From: Eutrigla gurnardus | Lineage: Eukaryota; Chordata; Actinopteri; Perciformes; Triglidae | Direction of reading: 5' to 3' | Assembly: GCA_963514095.1 (NCBI GenBank) | Contig: OY741280.1 | Span: 20,494,554-20,558,553 of the forward strand | Length of the DNA: 64,000 nt | Part shown: positions 11,360 to 24,400 of the stretch, in pieces | Layout of the letters: each line of letters begins with the position of its first letter | Position numbering within the stretch: position 1 is the stretch's first letter | The notes under the pieces: model-generated | Database searches by the model: none | The model's input: the letters and a program-made list of their open reading frames with translations, nothing else | Told to the model about the DNA's origin: nothing | Translations under genes and position numbers: made by a program

Positions 11360-13348
11360 TTCTTCTTCTGCTACTTCTTTAGTTAAGGCAGACTAGACGC
11401 AGCTTTGGCGTAATGCTCCCCCTACAGTTTGTTATTAACAACTACATCAAATCCTTTTGTACAATCCTGTTTTGTGAAGATAATCCACCAATTTCTTTGT
11501 TTTAACCCAAGAATCGAGATTTAGATGTGTGCGCATGTTAAAAACAGTTTCCCCATCTGCTCCAAGTTTCTTGAAGAGAGTCCTTCTCTGACTGGAGTAT
11601 ATTTTGCCCTGGAGTAGTACATGTTTCACTGTCTCACTATCTCCACACTCACATTTGCCATCAGGATGTTTACCAATCAGAGCCAACCCACTCCTCAGCC
11701 CACAGTGTCCAAGTCTCAGTCTTGAGATTACTACAGAGTCTTTCCTACTGCACCTGTAAGTGCACTCGTCTTTACTTATGCTTTCCTGCACTGAAAAATA
11801 TGCCCTTCCTTTCCTTTCCTTCTCCTAAGACTTTTGCCACTTTTCTTTTAGAGACCTGTTTATTCTTTCACTATACTCTGGTGCCCCATATTGCAAATTT
11901 ATTTACACACTTTTTATCAGGTCTGGACTTGGATTTAGCTCCTTAAGGTTGCTGTTGAATCACTGCATATGATTGAATTTCCCTGTTTATTGTCCTCAAC
12001 CCATCTTAATGCCAACAGAACTGCCACCATTTCTACTGTGAAGACTGACATATGATTTGATATTCTATATCCTTTTTTATATCCAATTTCAGGTATGCTA
12101 ATACCAACTGCCACTTTCCCACTCTCATGATCTTTTGTATAAATTTGTAGGTGGTTTCCCCATTTTAGTTGCTGCCAGACTGTTACCTCCTTTACTACGA
12201 CCTCTGACATCCTTGATTTGCTTTTATTCAAAAGCTTTAGGTCAACAATGGGATCTGGAACCAACCATGAAGCCACAGCGGGACGACACACACTTATGTC
12301 CACAATTCCAATTTCCTGCGCCACAGATTTGAATTTTTCTCCAAAATTAGTTTTAGTCCTTTTTGACGTTCCCATAAACTCCCAATGTTCACTCAGAAGG
12401 TTCTTTGTTGGTAACATTGTATTTTGTCCTTTGAGCTTCATTAAATATCTCAAACCAAGTTTATGTCTCCTGATTTCTAACGGCATCTCCCCCATTTCTA
12501 TAAGTAATGCTGATATTGGAGTTGTACTGAATGCTCCACAGCACACTCTTAGGGCTTTTGCTTGGACGATGTCAAGTTTACTGATCAAAGAAGGAGCTGC
12601 TGATCCATAAACCATACTTCCATAGTCAATAGCTGATCTTATCATTGCTCTGTAAATCATCATCATTGATTCTCTATCAGCCCCCCAGTCTGAACCAGCC
12701 ACACACCTAAGGACATTCATTATTTTCCCACACTTCACCAAAACCATTTCAACTTGTTTGTTCCCTGTCATCCTTTCGTCCAGCCACATTCCTAAAAATG
12801 TAAAATACTTGACTGTTTCAAGATTATTATTATACAATTGTATTTGCTGTGTCAGCATACCTTTCTTATTTCCAAACACCATATATTTAGTTTTATCTGT
12901 AGAAATTTTAAAACCCCAATCATTAGCCCACTCAGTCATTTTCTCTAAAGCACCTTGAATTTGGTCAAACAGGTAGGGGAGGTTCCTCCCTCGCTTCCAG
13001 ATAGCCCCATCATCTGCAAATAATGAAAAACCAAATCCTTTCCCCACTCTACTAAACATGCCGTTAACCAGAATATTAAAAAGAAGTGGACTTATCATGC
13101 TTCCTTGAGGAGTTCCATTCTCCACCTCAAACTCATCTGATAGTTCATTTCCAATCCTCACTTGAATTGACCGGTTACATAAAAAGTTCTTGATCCAGTT
13201 AAACATTCTCCATCTGATTCCAACATCATAAAGTGCAATTAATAACCCTTCCCTCCAAAGCATGTCATATGCTTTTTCAATATCCAGAAAGACTGCTACA
13301 ACTGCTTCCTTATTTGCGATGGCTTTCTTTATGTCCATGTCTAAACTT
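11360..13348 (-). mobile_element. I-group LINE, copy 2
   Basis: Near-identical to copy 1, with the same 3' junction upstream of the gene leader, the same 5' breakpoint and the same RNase H deletion. It is part of the ~4.88 kb tandem duplication that made units 0 and 1. Confidence 0.85.
11935..13338 (-). pseudogene. LINE reverse transcriptase/RNase H, copy 2
   Basis: This 467-codon frame differs from copy 1 by very few residues (for example NGMFS against NGVFS). It has the FADD catalytic box, lacks TDGS in RNase H and ends early at LRS. The Cys-rich C-terminal tail lies in a separate frame at 11447-11791. Confidence 0.85.
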
Positions 13349-14329
13349 TACTCCACACAGAAGAACCTGAACCACCATGCAGCTGATGATTCTGATTACT
13401 ATTCCCCAATTCTAATAATAAAGAAAATGATAAAAAAGCTATCCATCATATTTGTCCTATTCGTCACGGAGACAGAAATTAATAACACCATATCCCATGG
13501 ATTATTTCCCAACTTAACTTCCCTGAGACTCGGTGTCTATAGTATTTATCAAAAGCCTTTAAGCTTATAGTTAAGATATAGATATCTCATCAATGAGATC
13601 AAATATATTTCCTGTATTTAACGATAGGGCGTGGAAAGAGACGACTCAAAGGATTAATTCTCTGGATTTATTTCTGTGTATCAGAAGAGGTGATGCACAG
13701 CAAGATCATTTCCATAAGAAACATAAATAAAAACATTAAAGAATAAGTTGTGCTGTAATGATGGGGCAGACACAGACCTGACATTCATCCACTTTATTTG
13801 TATCAATGCTGATGTACACTTACAATATATTGACAGGACCGTGTTCACAGAGATCCAAAAAGCATAAGTATGCATTTCTACCAGACAACAATTATGTGAT
13901 CATATAATAGCACAAATAAGAACATCAGAAGTCAAAAATATTTAAGAAATCAAATAAATCGTCAAAAATACGTCATGAAAACTAATAATTATAAAAATAC
14001 ATAGAAAAAGTAGGAATCAGTCAAAAATACTGGCCTAACATTTTAGGAATCCAGCCTGGTTTATCTGTATATTACCCACAATCATGAGCGTGTTCTAGTC
14101 CTGCTCTGTGTTAAGTGTCCAGAGATAACTTCTGTTTTGATATGACACAATGAATAAAATGTTATTGGGGGGGTTTAGCTCAGGAGGTAGAGCGCTCGGA
14201 CGGCAATCGCAAGATTGCCGGTTCGATCCCCAGCTCCTCCTAGCTGAGTGCCTGGTGTCCCTGAGCACCTGCACTTCCATCTTCTTCTCCTGCAAATCTA
14301 GATAGCACAGTGCAAATGTCACTTCATTG
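13349..14329 (-). other. 3' flank / probable 3' UTR of gene 2
   Basis: The same block as behind gene 1. A minus-strand AATAAA lies at 13793-13798 and a SINE-like insert at 14167-14268. Confidence 0.6.
14167..14268 (+). mobile_element. tRNA-derived SINE-like insert, unit 2
   Basis: A copy of the unit 1 insert at the same site. One visible difference is GACGGCAATCG instead of GATGGCAATCG. It was duplicated with the unit. Confidence 0.65.
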
Positions 14330-16019
14330 CTATTGTTGATTAACCGTCAACGGCTGGACTCCTATGTAACTGAAAAGTTTTTCTCCTGTATGAGTTCTCA
14401 TGTGTTTCGTCAGAGTGCCATTCACAGTGAAACCTTTACCACACACTGAGCAGCTGAAAGGTTTTTCTCCTGTATGAGTTCTCATGTGTGTCTTCAGAGT
14501 ACTATTTTCAGTGAAACCTTTACCACACACTGAGCAGCTGAAAGGTTTTTCTCCTGTATGAGTTCTCATGTGTCTCTTCAGATGTGCATTTATAGTGAAA
14601 CCTTTACCACACACTGAGCAGCTGAAAGGTTTTTCTCGTGTATGAGTTATCGTGTGTCTCTTCAGAGTACCATTTTCAATGAAACGTTTACCACACACTG
14701 AGCAGCTGAAAGGTTTTTCTCCTGTATGACTTCTCATGTGTCTCTTCAGAGTACTACGGATGCTGAATTGTTTCCAACACTGAGAGCAGTTAAATGGTTT
14801 CTTACCAGTTCTACATCTGAAATCACTGTCAGAATGATTTTTCAAAGCTGTTAAACCTGACCGAGGTTCTCTGGTCTCCTGCCAATCAGCACTGTCATCA
14901 GTCTGAGGTTCAGAAGAGTCTCCAGTCTTGTCATCAGTCTCAGGTTCAGAAGAGTCTCCAGTCTTGTCATCAGTCTCAGGTTCAGAAGAGTCTCCAGTCT
15001 TGTCATCAGTATCTGTTTGTAAATGTGAATCTGAGTTCCTGGCTGGTTCTGGTCCCCCACAGTCCTCTTCATCAGCTTCTGTTTCCATCTGTTCAGTTGA
15101 GTCTCTGGCTGCAGCTGAAACCAGCCCTGAGGACTGAGGTTTCTCTTCATCTTCTTCACTCTTAACAGGGACAACAGTCAACGGGAACTTGATACCAACC
15201 TCCTCCAGGACTCGATGCTTCTCTCCTTGCTGACTGGTCCAGAGTTCTTCCTGTTCTCCTTTAATGTGTAGGGGGTCTGGGTCCTCCCGGTCCAGACTGG
15301 AGCTCCAGTCCTGCTGCTCAAAGGGAACCTCTTCTTTAGTCACCAACAGCTGCTGGACGTCTGCAGGAAAACAATAAACACACATACAGAATATAGAGAC
15401 GTTTCAAACAGCTGAACAATCAGTCACCAGTACACTGTTTTTTTTCTGAAACCAAACAGGCAGACAGACAAACTGCAAAAATACAATGCACCAGCAGTAA
15501 TGCAGTCATCAGCAGCTTGAGATGAATACATTTGTTACAGTTTTTCATAATTGTTAATAACTTGAAACCTTCCAACTTTTCATCTAAACTGTAAACACAA
15601 AACCCAGTTTTCAAACTACATTCACAAAACCTCTGATTCTTCTGGATAAATCAAACCATCACATACTGACTGTAATTGTGTTTAACTTCTGCAGCCTGTG
15701 GTCAGCATAATGCATCAAAAGTAAACGTTTTGGTCCTATGCGTGTTGCATGTTACCTCCTGTCACACGTTCACGCAACTCATATTAGAACACTGCCATAC
15801 CTAACGTATAAAAAGTAAGCACCAACCTGCTCTGTGTAACCGGACTTCAGGCAGGAAAACAGCGTCCAGTAGCTTCCGCTGTCGCTCGTTCTCCTCTTTA
15901 GAACGAGAAAGTTCCTCCTCGTATTCTGCTACCGTTCTTTCAAACAGCCCAAATATCTCTTCAACAGCCGCACTTAGTCGCTGCTCCACCAAAGCTCTCA
16001 TCACTTGGACTTTACTCAT
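14330..16019 (-). CDS. C2H2 zinc-finger protein, gene 2 (5 fingers)
   Basis: Exons 16019-15827 and 15360-14330 with a 466-bp phase-1 intron give 407 residues. The N-terminal helix, acidic linker with three 12-residue repeats, and C-terminal SYIGVQPLTVNQQ match gene 1. It has five fingers; the extra one has helix INAHLKRH and lies between the TREKPF linker and the ENSTLKTH finger. This 84-bp difference is the main change from gene 1, so one of the pair gained or lost a single finger by in-register exchange. Probable nuclear DNA-binding protein; target unknown. Confidence 0.88.
14895..15014 (-). repeat. 36-bp coding minisatellite, gene 2
   Basis: Three tandem units, matching gene 1. Confidence 0.8.
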
Positions 16020-16079
16020 TTTCCCACGACGAGAGAGACGTTTTGACTCCACACAAACTCCGTCAAAATCTGTTTCCAG

Positions 16080-16304
16080 CTAGCATGCTAAGCTAACTAG
16101 CTTAGCTTCGTAGGCTCCCGGGCGATGATTCAGAGTTAAAACATTCAGAATAAAAGGTGAAGAGTACAAAGTCCATCCAGACAGGTTTATCCAGACACAC
16201 AGAGACTCTGATGGATCAGTACTGGTGAAGCTAACAGACACTTTCTCAAAACCACGAAGGAACTCTTCTACTGAAACCAGGCGCCATTGTTGAAAAGAGA
16301 ACAT
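16080..16304 (-). other. Conserved upstream ORF, gene 2
   Basis: 74 codons starting MFSFQQWRLVSVEEFLRGF. It shares the MFSF start with units 4, 6 and 7, whereas units 0, 1, 3 and 5 read MFHL. No stop or frameshift. Confidence 0.55.
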
Positions 16305-16320
16305 CCGGGTGCGCAGCGAC

Positions 16321-16800
16321 TTCTTCTTCTTCTTCTTTAGTTAGGCAGACTAGACGCAGCTTTGGCGTAATGCTCCCCCTACAGTTTGTTATTAACAACT
16401 ACATCAAATCCTTTTGTACAATCCTGTTTTGTGAAGATAATCCACCAATTTCTTTGTTTTAACCCAAGAATCGAGATTTAGATGTGTGCGCATGTTAAAA
16501 ACAGTTTCCCCATCTGCTCCAAGTTTCTTGAAGAGAGTCCTTCTCTGACTGGAGTATATTTTGCCCTGGAGTAGTACATGTTTCACTGTCTCACTATCTC
16601 CACACTCACATTTGCCATCAGGATGTTTACCAATCAGAGCCAACCCACTCCTTAGCCTACAGTGTCCAAGTCTCAGTCTTGAGATTACTACAGAGTCTTT
16701 CCTACTGCACCTGTAAGTGCACTCGGCTTTACTTATGCTTTCCTGTACTGAGAATATGAGTCTTATATATAAGACTTTTGCCACTTTTCTTTTAGAGACC
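16321..16800 (-). mobile_element. I-group LINE 3' fragment, copy 3
   Basis: Only the 3' UTR and the Cys-rich C-terminal frame (16404-16880, whose upstream part reads into the LTR) remain. The LINE stops at AGAGACC, where an LTR begins. Confidence 0.8.
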
Positions 16801-17207
16801 TGTATTACGGCTAAGCTGGACCAAATATAAAAACTACTAGCCGCGGTGGGCTGAACACGGGAGAAATTGTTGACGAGCACACTTCGTTTTATTCTTGCTC
16901 TCGAAGCACCTTTATTTTCATATCACGGCAGCGTACATGAGCTCCAATGGTTTACAAACGTCCGTGCAAGGTTAATAAGGTAGGACTAAGTGAAGCACAA
17001 TGTGATGTGACAGCGTAGCGGTCAACAGAAAATTTCACCCCCGTGGCTCACCCCACGCCATGTTCAGACGCCAACTGATGAAATCAGGTGAGTGCAATTA
17101 CAAGTAACCACGGATCACACGCCCACAGTGACACACCCCTACCCACGCACCAATGCAGTGTCCACATCCACAACCAAACACACACAGACTTACATACGGA
17201 TCCTACA
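16801..17207 (-). mobile_element. Solo LTR of the BEL/Pao element
   Basis: A 407-bp TGTATTACGG...CCTACA block closely matching the LTRs of the complete element at 20788-28684. It sits at the same point in the LINE and has the same right flank (ACCGCCACCA). No internal retroelement sequence is left, as expected after LTR-LTR recombination. Confidence 0.85.
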
Positions 17208-18120
17208 ACCGCCACCATACCGGAAAAAAACTCCATACAGAAGAACCTGAACCACCATGCAGCTGATGATTCTGATTACTATTCCCCAATTCTAATAATA
17301 AAGAAAATGATTTAAAAAAAGCTATCCATCAAATTAGTCGTATTCGTCACTGAGATAGAAATTAATAACACCATATCTCATGGATTATTTCCCAACTTAA
17401 CTTCCCTGAGACTCGGTGTCTATAGTATTTATCAAAAGCCTTTAAGTTTAAAGTTAAGATATAGATATCTCATCAATGAGATCAAATATATTTCCTGTAT
17501 TTAACGGTAGGGCGTGGAAAGAGACGACTCAAAGGATTATTTCTCTGGATTTATTTCTGTGTATCAGAAGAGGTGATGCACAGCAAGATCATTTCCATAA
17601 GACACGTAAATAAAAACATTAAAGAATAAGTTGTGCTGTAATGATGGGGCAGACACAGACCTGACATTCATCCACTTTATTTGTATCAATGCAGATGTAC
17701 ACTTACAATATATTGACAGGACCGTGTTCACAGAGATCCAAAAAGCATAAGTATGCATTTCTATCAGACAACAATTATGTGATCATATAATAGCACAAAT
17801 ACGAACATCAGAAGTAGAAAATATTTAAGAAATCAAATAAATCATCCAAAATACGTCATGAAAACTAATAATTATACAAATATATAGAAAATGTAGGAAT
17901 CAGTCAAAAATACTGGCCTAACATTTTAGAAATCCAGGCTGGTTTATGTGTATATTAACCACAATTATGAGCGTGTTCTAGTCCTGCTCTGTGTTAAGTA
18001 TCCAGAGATAACTTCTGTTGTTATATGACACAATGAATAAATTCTTATTGAGTGAAACCTGTCACTTCCATCTTCTTCTCCTGCAAATCTAGATAGCACA
18101 GTGCAAATGTCACTTCATTG
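17208..18120 (-). other. 3' flank / probable 3' UTR of gene 3
   Basis: The conserved block without the SINE-like insert. At the SINE site the sequence reads TTATTGAGTGAAACCTGTCA, which serves as the empty site. Confidence 0.6.
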
Positions 18121-20007
18121 CTATTGTTGATTAACCGTCAACGGCTGGACTCTTATGTAACTGAAAGGTTTTTCTCCTGTATGAGTTCTCATGTGTGTCT
18201 TCAGATTTCCATTTACAGTGAAACATTTACCACACACTGAGCAGCTGAAAGGTTTTTCTCCTGTATGAGTTCTCATGTGTGTCTTCAGAGAACTATTCAC
18301 AGTGAAACCTTTACCACACACTGAACAGCTGAAAGGTTTTTCTCCTGTATGAGTCATCATGTGTCCTTTCAGATGTCCATTTTCAGTGAAACGTCTACCA
18401 CACACTGAGCAGCTGAAAGGTTTTTCTCCTGTATGAGTTCTCATGTGTCCCCTTAAATCATACATTCTAATGAAACCTTTACCACACACTGAGCAAATGA
18501 AAGGTTTTTCTCCTGTATGAGTTCTCATGTGTGTCTTCAGAGTACCATTTAGAGTGAAACCTTTACCACACACTGAGCAGCTGAAAGGTTTTTCTCCTGT
18601 ATGAGTTCTCATGTGTCTCTTTAGAGCTCCACGGATGTTGAATTGTTTCCAACACTGAGAGCAGTGAAATGGTTTCTTACCAGTTCTACATCTAAAATCA
18701 CTGTCAGGATGATTTTTCAAAGCCTTTAAAACGGACGGAGGTTCTCTGGTCTCCTGCCAATCAGCACCGTCATCAGTCTCAGGTACAGAAGAGTCTCCAG
18801 TCTTGTCATCAGTCTGAGGTTCAGAAGAGTCTCTAGTCTTGTCATCAGTATCTGTTTGTAAATGTGAATCTGAGTTCCTGGCAGGTTCTGGTCCCCCACA
18901 GTCCTCTTCATCAGCTTCTGTTTTCATCTGTTCAGTTGAGCCTCTGGCTGCAGCTGAAACCAGCCCTGAGGACTGAGGTTTCTCTTCATCTTCTTCACTC
19001 TTAACAGGGACAACAGTCAACGGGAACTTGATACCAACCTCATCCAGGACTCGATGCTTCTCTCCTTGCTGACTGGTCCAGAGTTCTTCCTGTTCTTCTT
19101 TAATGTGTGGGGGGTCTGGGTCCTCCCGGTCCAGACTGGAGCTCCAGTCCTGCTGCTCAAAGGGAACCTCTTCTTTAGTCACCAACAGCTGCTGGACGTC
19201 TGCAGGAAAACAATAAACACACATACAGAATATAGAGACGTTTCAAACAGCTGAACAATCAGTCACCAGTACACTGTGTTTTTTTCTGAAACCAAACAGG
19301 CAGACAGACACAAACTGCAAAAATACAATGCACCAGCAGTAATGCAGTCATCAGTAGCTTGATATGAATACATTTGTTACAGTTTTTCATAATTGTTAAT
19401 GACTTGAAACTTTCCAACCTTTCATCTAAACTGTAAACACAAAACCCAGTTTTCAAACTACATTCACAAAACCTCTGATTCTTCTAGATAAATCAAACCA
19501 TCACATACTGACTGTAATTGTGTTTAACTTCTGCAGCCTGTGGTCAGCATAATGCATCAAAAGTACATCACAGGGAAACACGTGTTTTTGTAAGTGAGAA
19601 TGTGTTTAGCTTCAACTAAAAACATGCGTTTAGGCCACCGACCTTTAGGTTCAGAGATTAGGATTTAGTCTTTCAGCAAATGTGAACAACTGTAATACGG
19701 ATGCAGAAGTAAACGTTTTGGTCCTATGCGTGTTGCATGTTACCTCCTGTCACACGTTAACGCAACTCATATTAGAACACTGCCATACCTAACGTATAAA
19801 AAGTAAGCACCAACCTGCTCTGTGTAACCGGACTTCAGGCAGGAAAACAGCGTCCAGTAGCTTCCGCTGTCGCTCGTTCTCCTCTTTAGAACGAGAAAGT
19901 TCCTCCTCGTATTCTGCTACCGTTCTTTCAAACAGCCCAAATATCTCTTCAACAGCCGCACTTAGTCGCTGCTCCACCAAAGCTCTCATCACTTGGACTT
20001 TACTCAT
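18121..20007 (-). CDS. C2H2 zinc-finger protein, gene 3 (6 fingers)
   Basis: Exons 20007-19815 and 19199-18121 with a 615-bp phase-1 intron (long class) give 423 residues. After the family N-terminus it has only two acidic repeats, in the variant form KTRDSSEPQ/KTGDSSVPE. Six fingers follow, with helices IRGALKRH, LNGTLKTH, RMYDLRGH, ENGHLKGH, VNSSLKTH and VNGNLKTH, then SYIRVQPLTVNQQ. The acidic region and first finger (FHCSQCWKQF) match gene 5, making a second subgroup. Upstream of exon 1 the usual GAGTCA is changed to GGGTAA, which confirms that the MSKVQ ATG is the real start. Confidence 0.88.
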
Positions 20008-20067
20008 TTTCCCGCGACGAGAGAGACGTTTTTACCCCACACAAACTCCGTCAAAATCTGTTTCCAG

Positions 20068-20292
20068 CTAGCATGCTAAGCTAACTAGCTTAGCTTCGTA
20101 GGCTCTCGGGAGATGATTCAGAGTTAAAACATTCAGAATAAAAGGTGAAGAGTACAAAGTCCATCCAGACATGTTTATCCAGACACACAGAGACTCTGAT
20201 GGATCAGTACTGGTGAAGCTAACAGACACTTTCTCAACACCACGAAGGAACTCTTCTACTGAAACCAGGCGCCATTGTTGAAGATGGAACAT
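20068..20292 (-). other. Conserved upstream ORF, gene 3
   Basis: 74 codons, MFHLQQWRL type, intact, with substitutions such as WINMSGW. Confidence 0.55.
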
Positions 20293-20308
20293 CCGGGTGC
20301 GCAGCGAC

Positions 20309-20787
20309 TTCTTCTTCTTCTTCTTTAGTTAGGCAGACTAGACGCAGCTTTGGCGTAATGCTGCCCCTACAGTTTGTTATTAACAACTACATCAAATCCT
20401 TTTGTACAATCCTGTTTTGTGAAGATAATCCACCAATTTCTTTGTTTTAACCCAAGAATCGAGATTTAGATGTGTGCGCATGTTAAAAACAGTTTCCCCA
20501 TCTGCTCCAAGTTTCTTGAAGAGAGTCCTTCTCTGATGGAGTATATTTTGCCCTGGAGTAGTACATGTTTCACTTTCTCATTATCTCCATACTCACATTT
20601 GCCATCAGGATGTTTACAAATCAGAGCCAACCCACTCCTCAGCCTACAGTGTCCAAGTCTCAGTCTTGAGATTACTACAGAGTCTTTCCTACTGCACCTG
20701 TAAGTGCACTCGGCTTTACTTATGCTTTCCTGCACTGAGAATATGAGTCTTGTATATAAGACTTTTGCCACTTTTCTTTTAGAGACC
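20309..20787 (-). mobile_element. I-group LINE 3' fragment, copy 4
   Basis: The LINE 3' UTR and C-terminal region end at the BEL LTR (20788) at the same base as copies 3 and 7. A small deletion near 20537 breaks the Cys-rich frame. Confidence 0.8.
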
Positions 20788-21194
20788 TGTATTACGGCTA
20801 AGCTGGACCAAATATAAAAACTACTAGCCGCGGTGGGCTGAACACGGGAGAAATTGTTGACGAGCACACTTCGTTTTATTCTTGCTCTCGAAGCACCTTT
20901 ATTTTCATATCACGGCAGCGTACATAAGCTCCAACTGTTTACAAACGTCCGTGCAAGGTTAATAAGGTAGGACTAAGTGAAGCACAATGTGATGTGACAG
21001 CGTAGCGGTCAACAGAAAATTTCACCCCCGTGGCTCACCCCACGCCATGTTCAGACGCCAACTGATGAAATCAGGTGAGTGCAATTACAAGTAACCACGG
21101 ATCACACGCCCACAGTGACACACCCCTACCCACGCACCAATGCAGTGTCCACATCCACAACCAAACACACACAGACTTATATACGGCTCCTACA
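20788..21194 (-). repeat. BEL/Pao 3' LTR
   Basis: 407 bp, starting TGTATTACGG and ending TCCTACA on the plus strand. Confidence 0.85.
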
Positions 21195-21403
21195 TTCCGG
21201 CCCCTAATTATTCAAGGCAATAATTACACAATCACTAACATGTAGGAGACAAATTTAAAAGGTCAGTAAGATATCAACATCACATTCAAAATATCTCTTA
21301 TCCATGACCTAAGATTTATGTCATCCCAGTAATCATACAAACCAGTCCAAATCCATTCACGTGCACAAATGTCCAAGTCAATACAAACTATCCATAATCA
21401 GAG
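21195..21403. other. BEL/Pao 3' non-coding region
   Basis: Between the end of pol and the 3' LTR. It contains the purine tract at the LTR edge and no gene. Confidence 0.6.
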
Positions 21404-24400
21404 TCAATGCAGCTCTTCTGGCTCCTCCCCCTCTTGAAGAAGGCACACCTTGGTGATGGGCCTGTCCAGATAGCTGCTCCTAGTCTTGATGCGGACCCGA
21501 CGCACAAGTCCTCCTCTGTCAGGGTCTGCACGCACAATCCTTCCAGTAAGCCATGAATTACGGGGAGCCGAGTCGTCCATGATGATCACAACATCCCCTG
21601 GCATGAAGTTTCGTCTGGCGCTCCTGAAGCTGGGGCAAATACTCCTTGACCCAGCGTTTTCAAAACAAGTCGGATATATACTGCACTTGTTTCCACCGTC
21701 GACGAACGTATATGTCCTCCCTTTGGAACACTCCTGGTGGCAACGCAGGTTTGGACTTGAGCAGCAGTAGATGATTCGGGGTCAGCGCTTCTAAGTCATT
21801 TGGGTCAGTGGATGCTTTGGTTATAGGGCGGCTATTAATAATAGCCTCAACTTCACAGAAGACTGTATAGAGACACTCTTCATCCAAATTCTGTGTTCTC
21901 AAGACAGAATTCAACACTTTCCTCACAGATCGAATTAATCGCTCCCACACTCCACCGTGATGTGAACCAGTGGCCGGGTTGAAAAGCCACTTGATTCCCT
22001 TATGAAGGAGTGTGTCATTGATCTGGGCATGGTTCCATTTTCCGACGGCTTCCCTCAATTCACGTTAGGCTCCGACAAAATTCGTGCCATTATCGGAACG
22101 CAACTCCAACACCTGACCCCGTCTCTTGCAATGAACCGCCTAAGAGCGTTCACAAAGGAATCGGTGTCTAAAGATGATGCCAGATCCAGGTGTATAGCTC
22201 TCATTGCCAGACATGTAAAGATGACACCGTACCTTTTCGCTGTTCCTCTTCCCCGCTTGACCTCAAACGGTCCAAAGCAATCCACTCCCACTCTGGTGAA
22301 TGGAGGCTCATCAGGTGTAACTCTATCCTGGGGAAGATCTGCCATGCGCTGATGTCCTGGGGCAGCATATAATCTACGACAGACAACACACTTGGATAAA
22401 GTCTTCCTTATTGCAATGCTAGCACCAGGAATCCAATATCTTTGGCGTAGCTTTGCCAACATGTGGTTACGTCCACCATGACCTGTCTGCTGATGTACAT
22501 AATGCAAAATGAGGTCAGAAATGTGAAGATCCTTGGCCAGTATAGCAGGATGTTTTGCCTCATCTGGCATGGCTGTTCTGCTAAATCTGCCTCCAACTCT
22601 TAGAACACCTCCTTCGAGTATGGGATCAAGATTACAAAGGTGACTGGTCCTCTTCACACTTTTTCCCCTTTGCAAACTAGTTATCTCTTCTGGAAACCGC
22701 TTCCTTTGACAAAAACAGACAATTGCGGTTTCTGCCTGGTCAAACTCTTCGAGTGAAAGAGGCCCGAGGGCAGCATGAACCTTGACACGCTGCATCTCCT
22801 CTTCTATCTTCTTCTTGAGCTGTTCTTCATCCAGGCCAGATTGAGCAAGAACAGCTTTCAATTGCTTCCTCCTTCCAACAAGATCCCAAAGCCAACTCTT
22901 GAAACTGAGAAGCCAGCCCACCATCCTTTTCAACCTGATCCAAGAAGAGAAATGATTCATAAAGCTCATAATGATGTCCGCCTGCTCATTGGCTTGGATA
23001 GCATTCACGGAGATGACAGTCTTGATCTCAGGATCTTCTAAAGAGACATTTCCAGAAAAATCAGGATTTATTGGCCACTTCATTTCAGGTTCAACAAGAA
23101 ACTTAGGCCCAAACACCCAACTATCGCTCTTCAGGAAGGACTCAACCTTGGCTCCTCTTGAAGCCAAGTCTGCAGGATTGCTGGATGTATTCACATATCT
23201 CCACTGAGATGAGTTGGTCGAGATAAGATTTGCAACAAATATCTTAAACCTTAACGTTTCATTCCTGATGTATTTTAATACCGAGGTACTGTCAGTCCAA
23301 AAAATGGACTCCTGCAGCGGCATTTGCAGCTCTTTCCTCCACAACTTGTCCATTCTGCTCGCAACCACCGCAGCCGTTAACTCCATGCAAGGGATGGTGA
23401 TAGACTTCAATGGAGCTACACGTGCCTTTCCCATTATAAATGCATTGTGTGCTTGTCCACAGATGTTATGCAGCAACAGGTAGGTCACGGTTCCATACCC
23501 ATCCTCACTCGCATCTGCGAAGTGGTGGAGCCGAGCAGAAGCGACTTCCCCAAAGTTGAGAGGTTTTAAGCACCTGTCGTCCTTAAACTCCTCAAGCCGA
23601 TGTAACTCATTTAGCCAGGCCCTCCACTCCTGGGCCACAATGAGGGGCAAGGCATCATCCCAACCAAGCTGTCGCCTACACAAGTCTTGGAGGATCCTTT
23701 TGGCGGATAGCACAACGGGCGCCAGAAATCCTAAAGGATTGTAAATAGAGCTGACAGTGGACAAGATCCCTCTCCTTGTTAGAGGTCTGTCCCGGAGCAT
23801 GGTTTTAAACTTGAATGAATCTGACTGGACACACCATTGCACCCCTAAGGCTCTTTCCATAGGCAAGATGTCATTGTCCAAGTCCAGATCCTTCACCTCT
23901 ATGGCTCTTTCCTGTTGAGATATGGCAGCGATGACAGCACGTCTGTTGCTAATCCATTAAGTGAGCTTAAAGCCTCCTTTAGCACAAAGCGTGCAAAGTT
24001 CTTCATAAAGTGAGACTGCCTCCTCCTCTGAACCAACAGACACAAGGCAGTCATCGACGTAAAAATTATGCAACACAGAATCAACTGACCTCGGACTGAA
24101 CTGTTCCTTGTTGTCATCTGCACACTTCCTTAAGGCGAAACTTGCACAACTTGGAGAGGATGTGGCGCCAAACAGATGTGCAACCATTCTATATTCCACC
24201 AGATCCTGACCATGGTCTCCATCCGGCCACCAAAGAAACCTTAAAAAGGTCTGCGTCAACACTTGGTACTTTGACCTGATGAAACATAGCCTCAATGTCC
24301 GCCATTAGTACTACAGGCTCCTTTCGGAATCTGGTTATGACCCCCACCAGCGAGCTAGTCAGATCAGGGCCCTGGACGAGCTGGGCATTTAAAGATGTTC

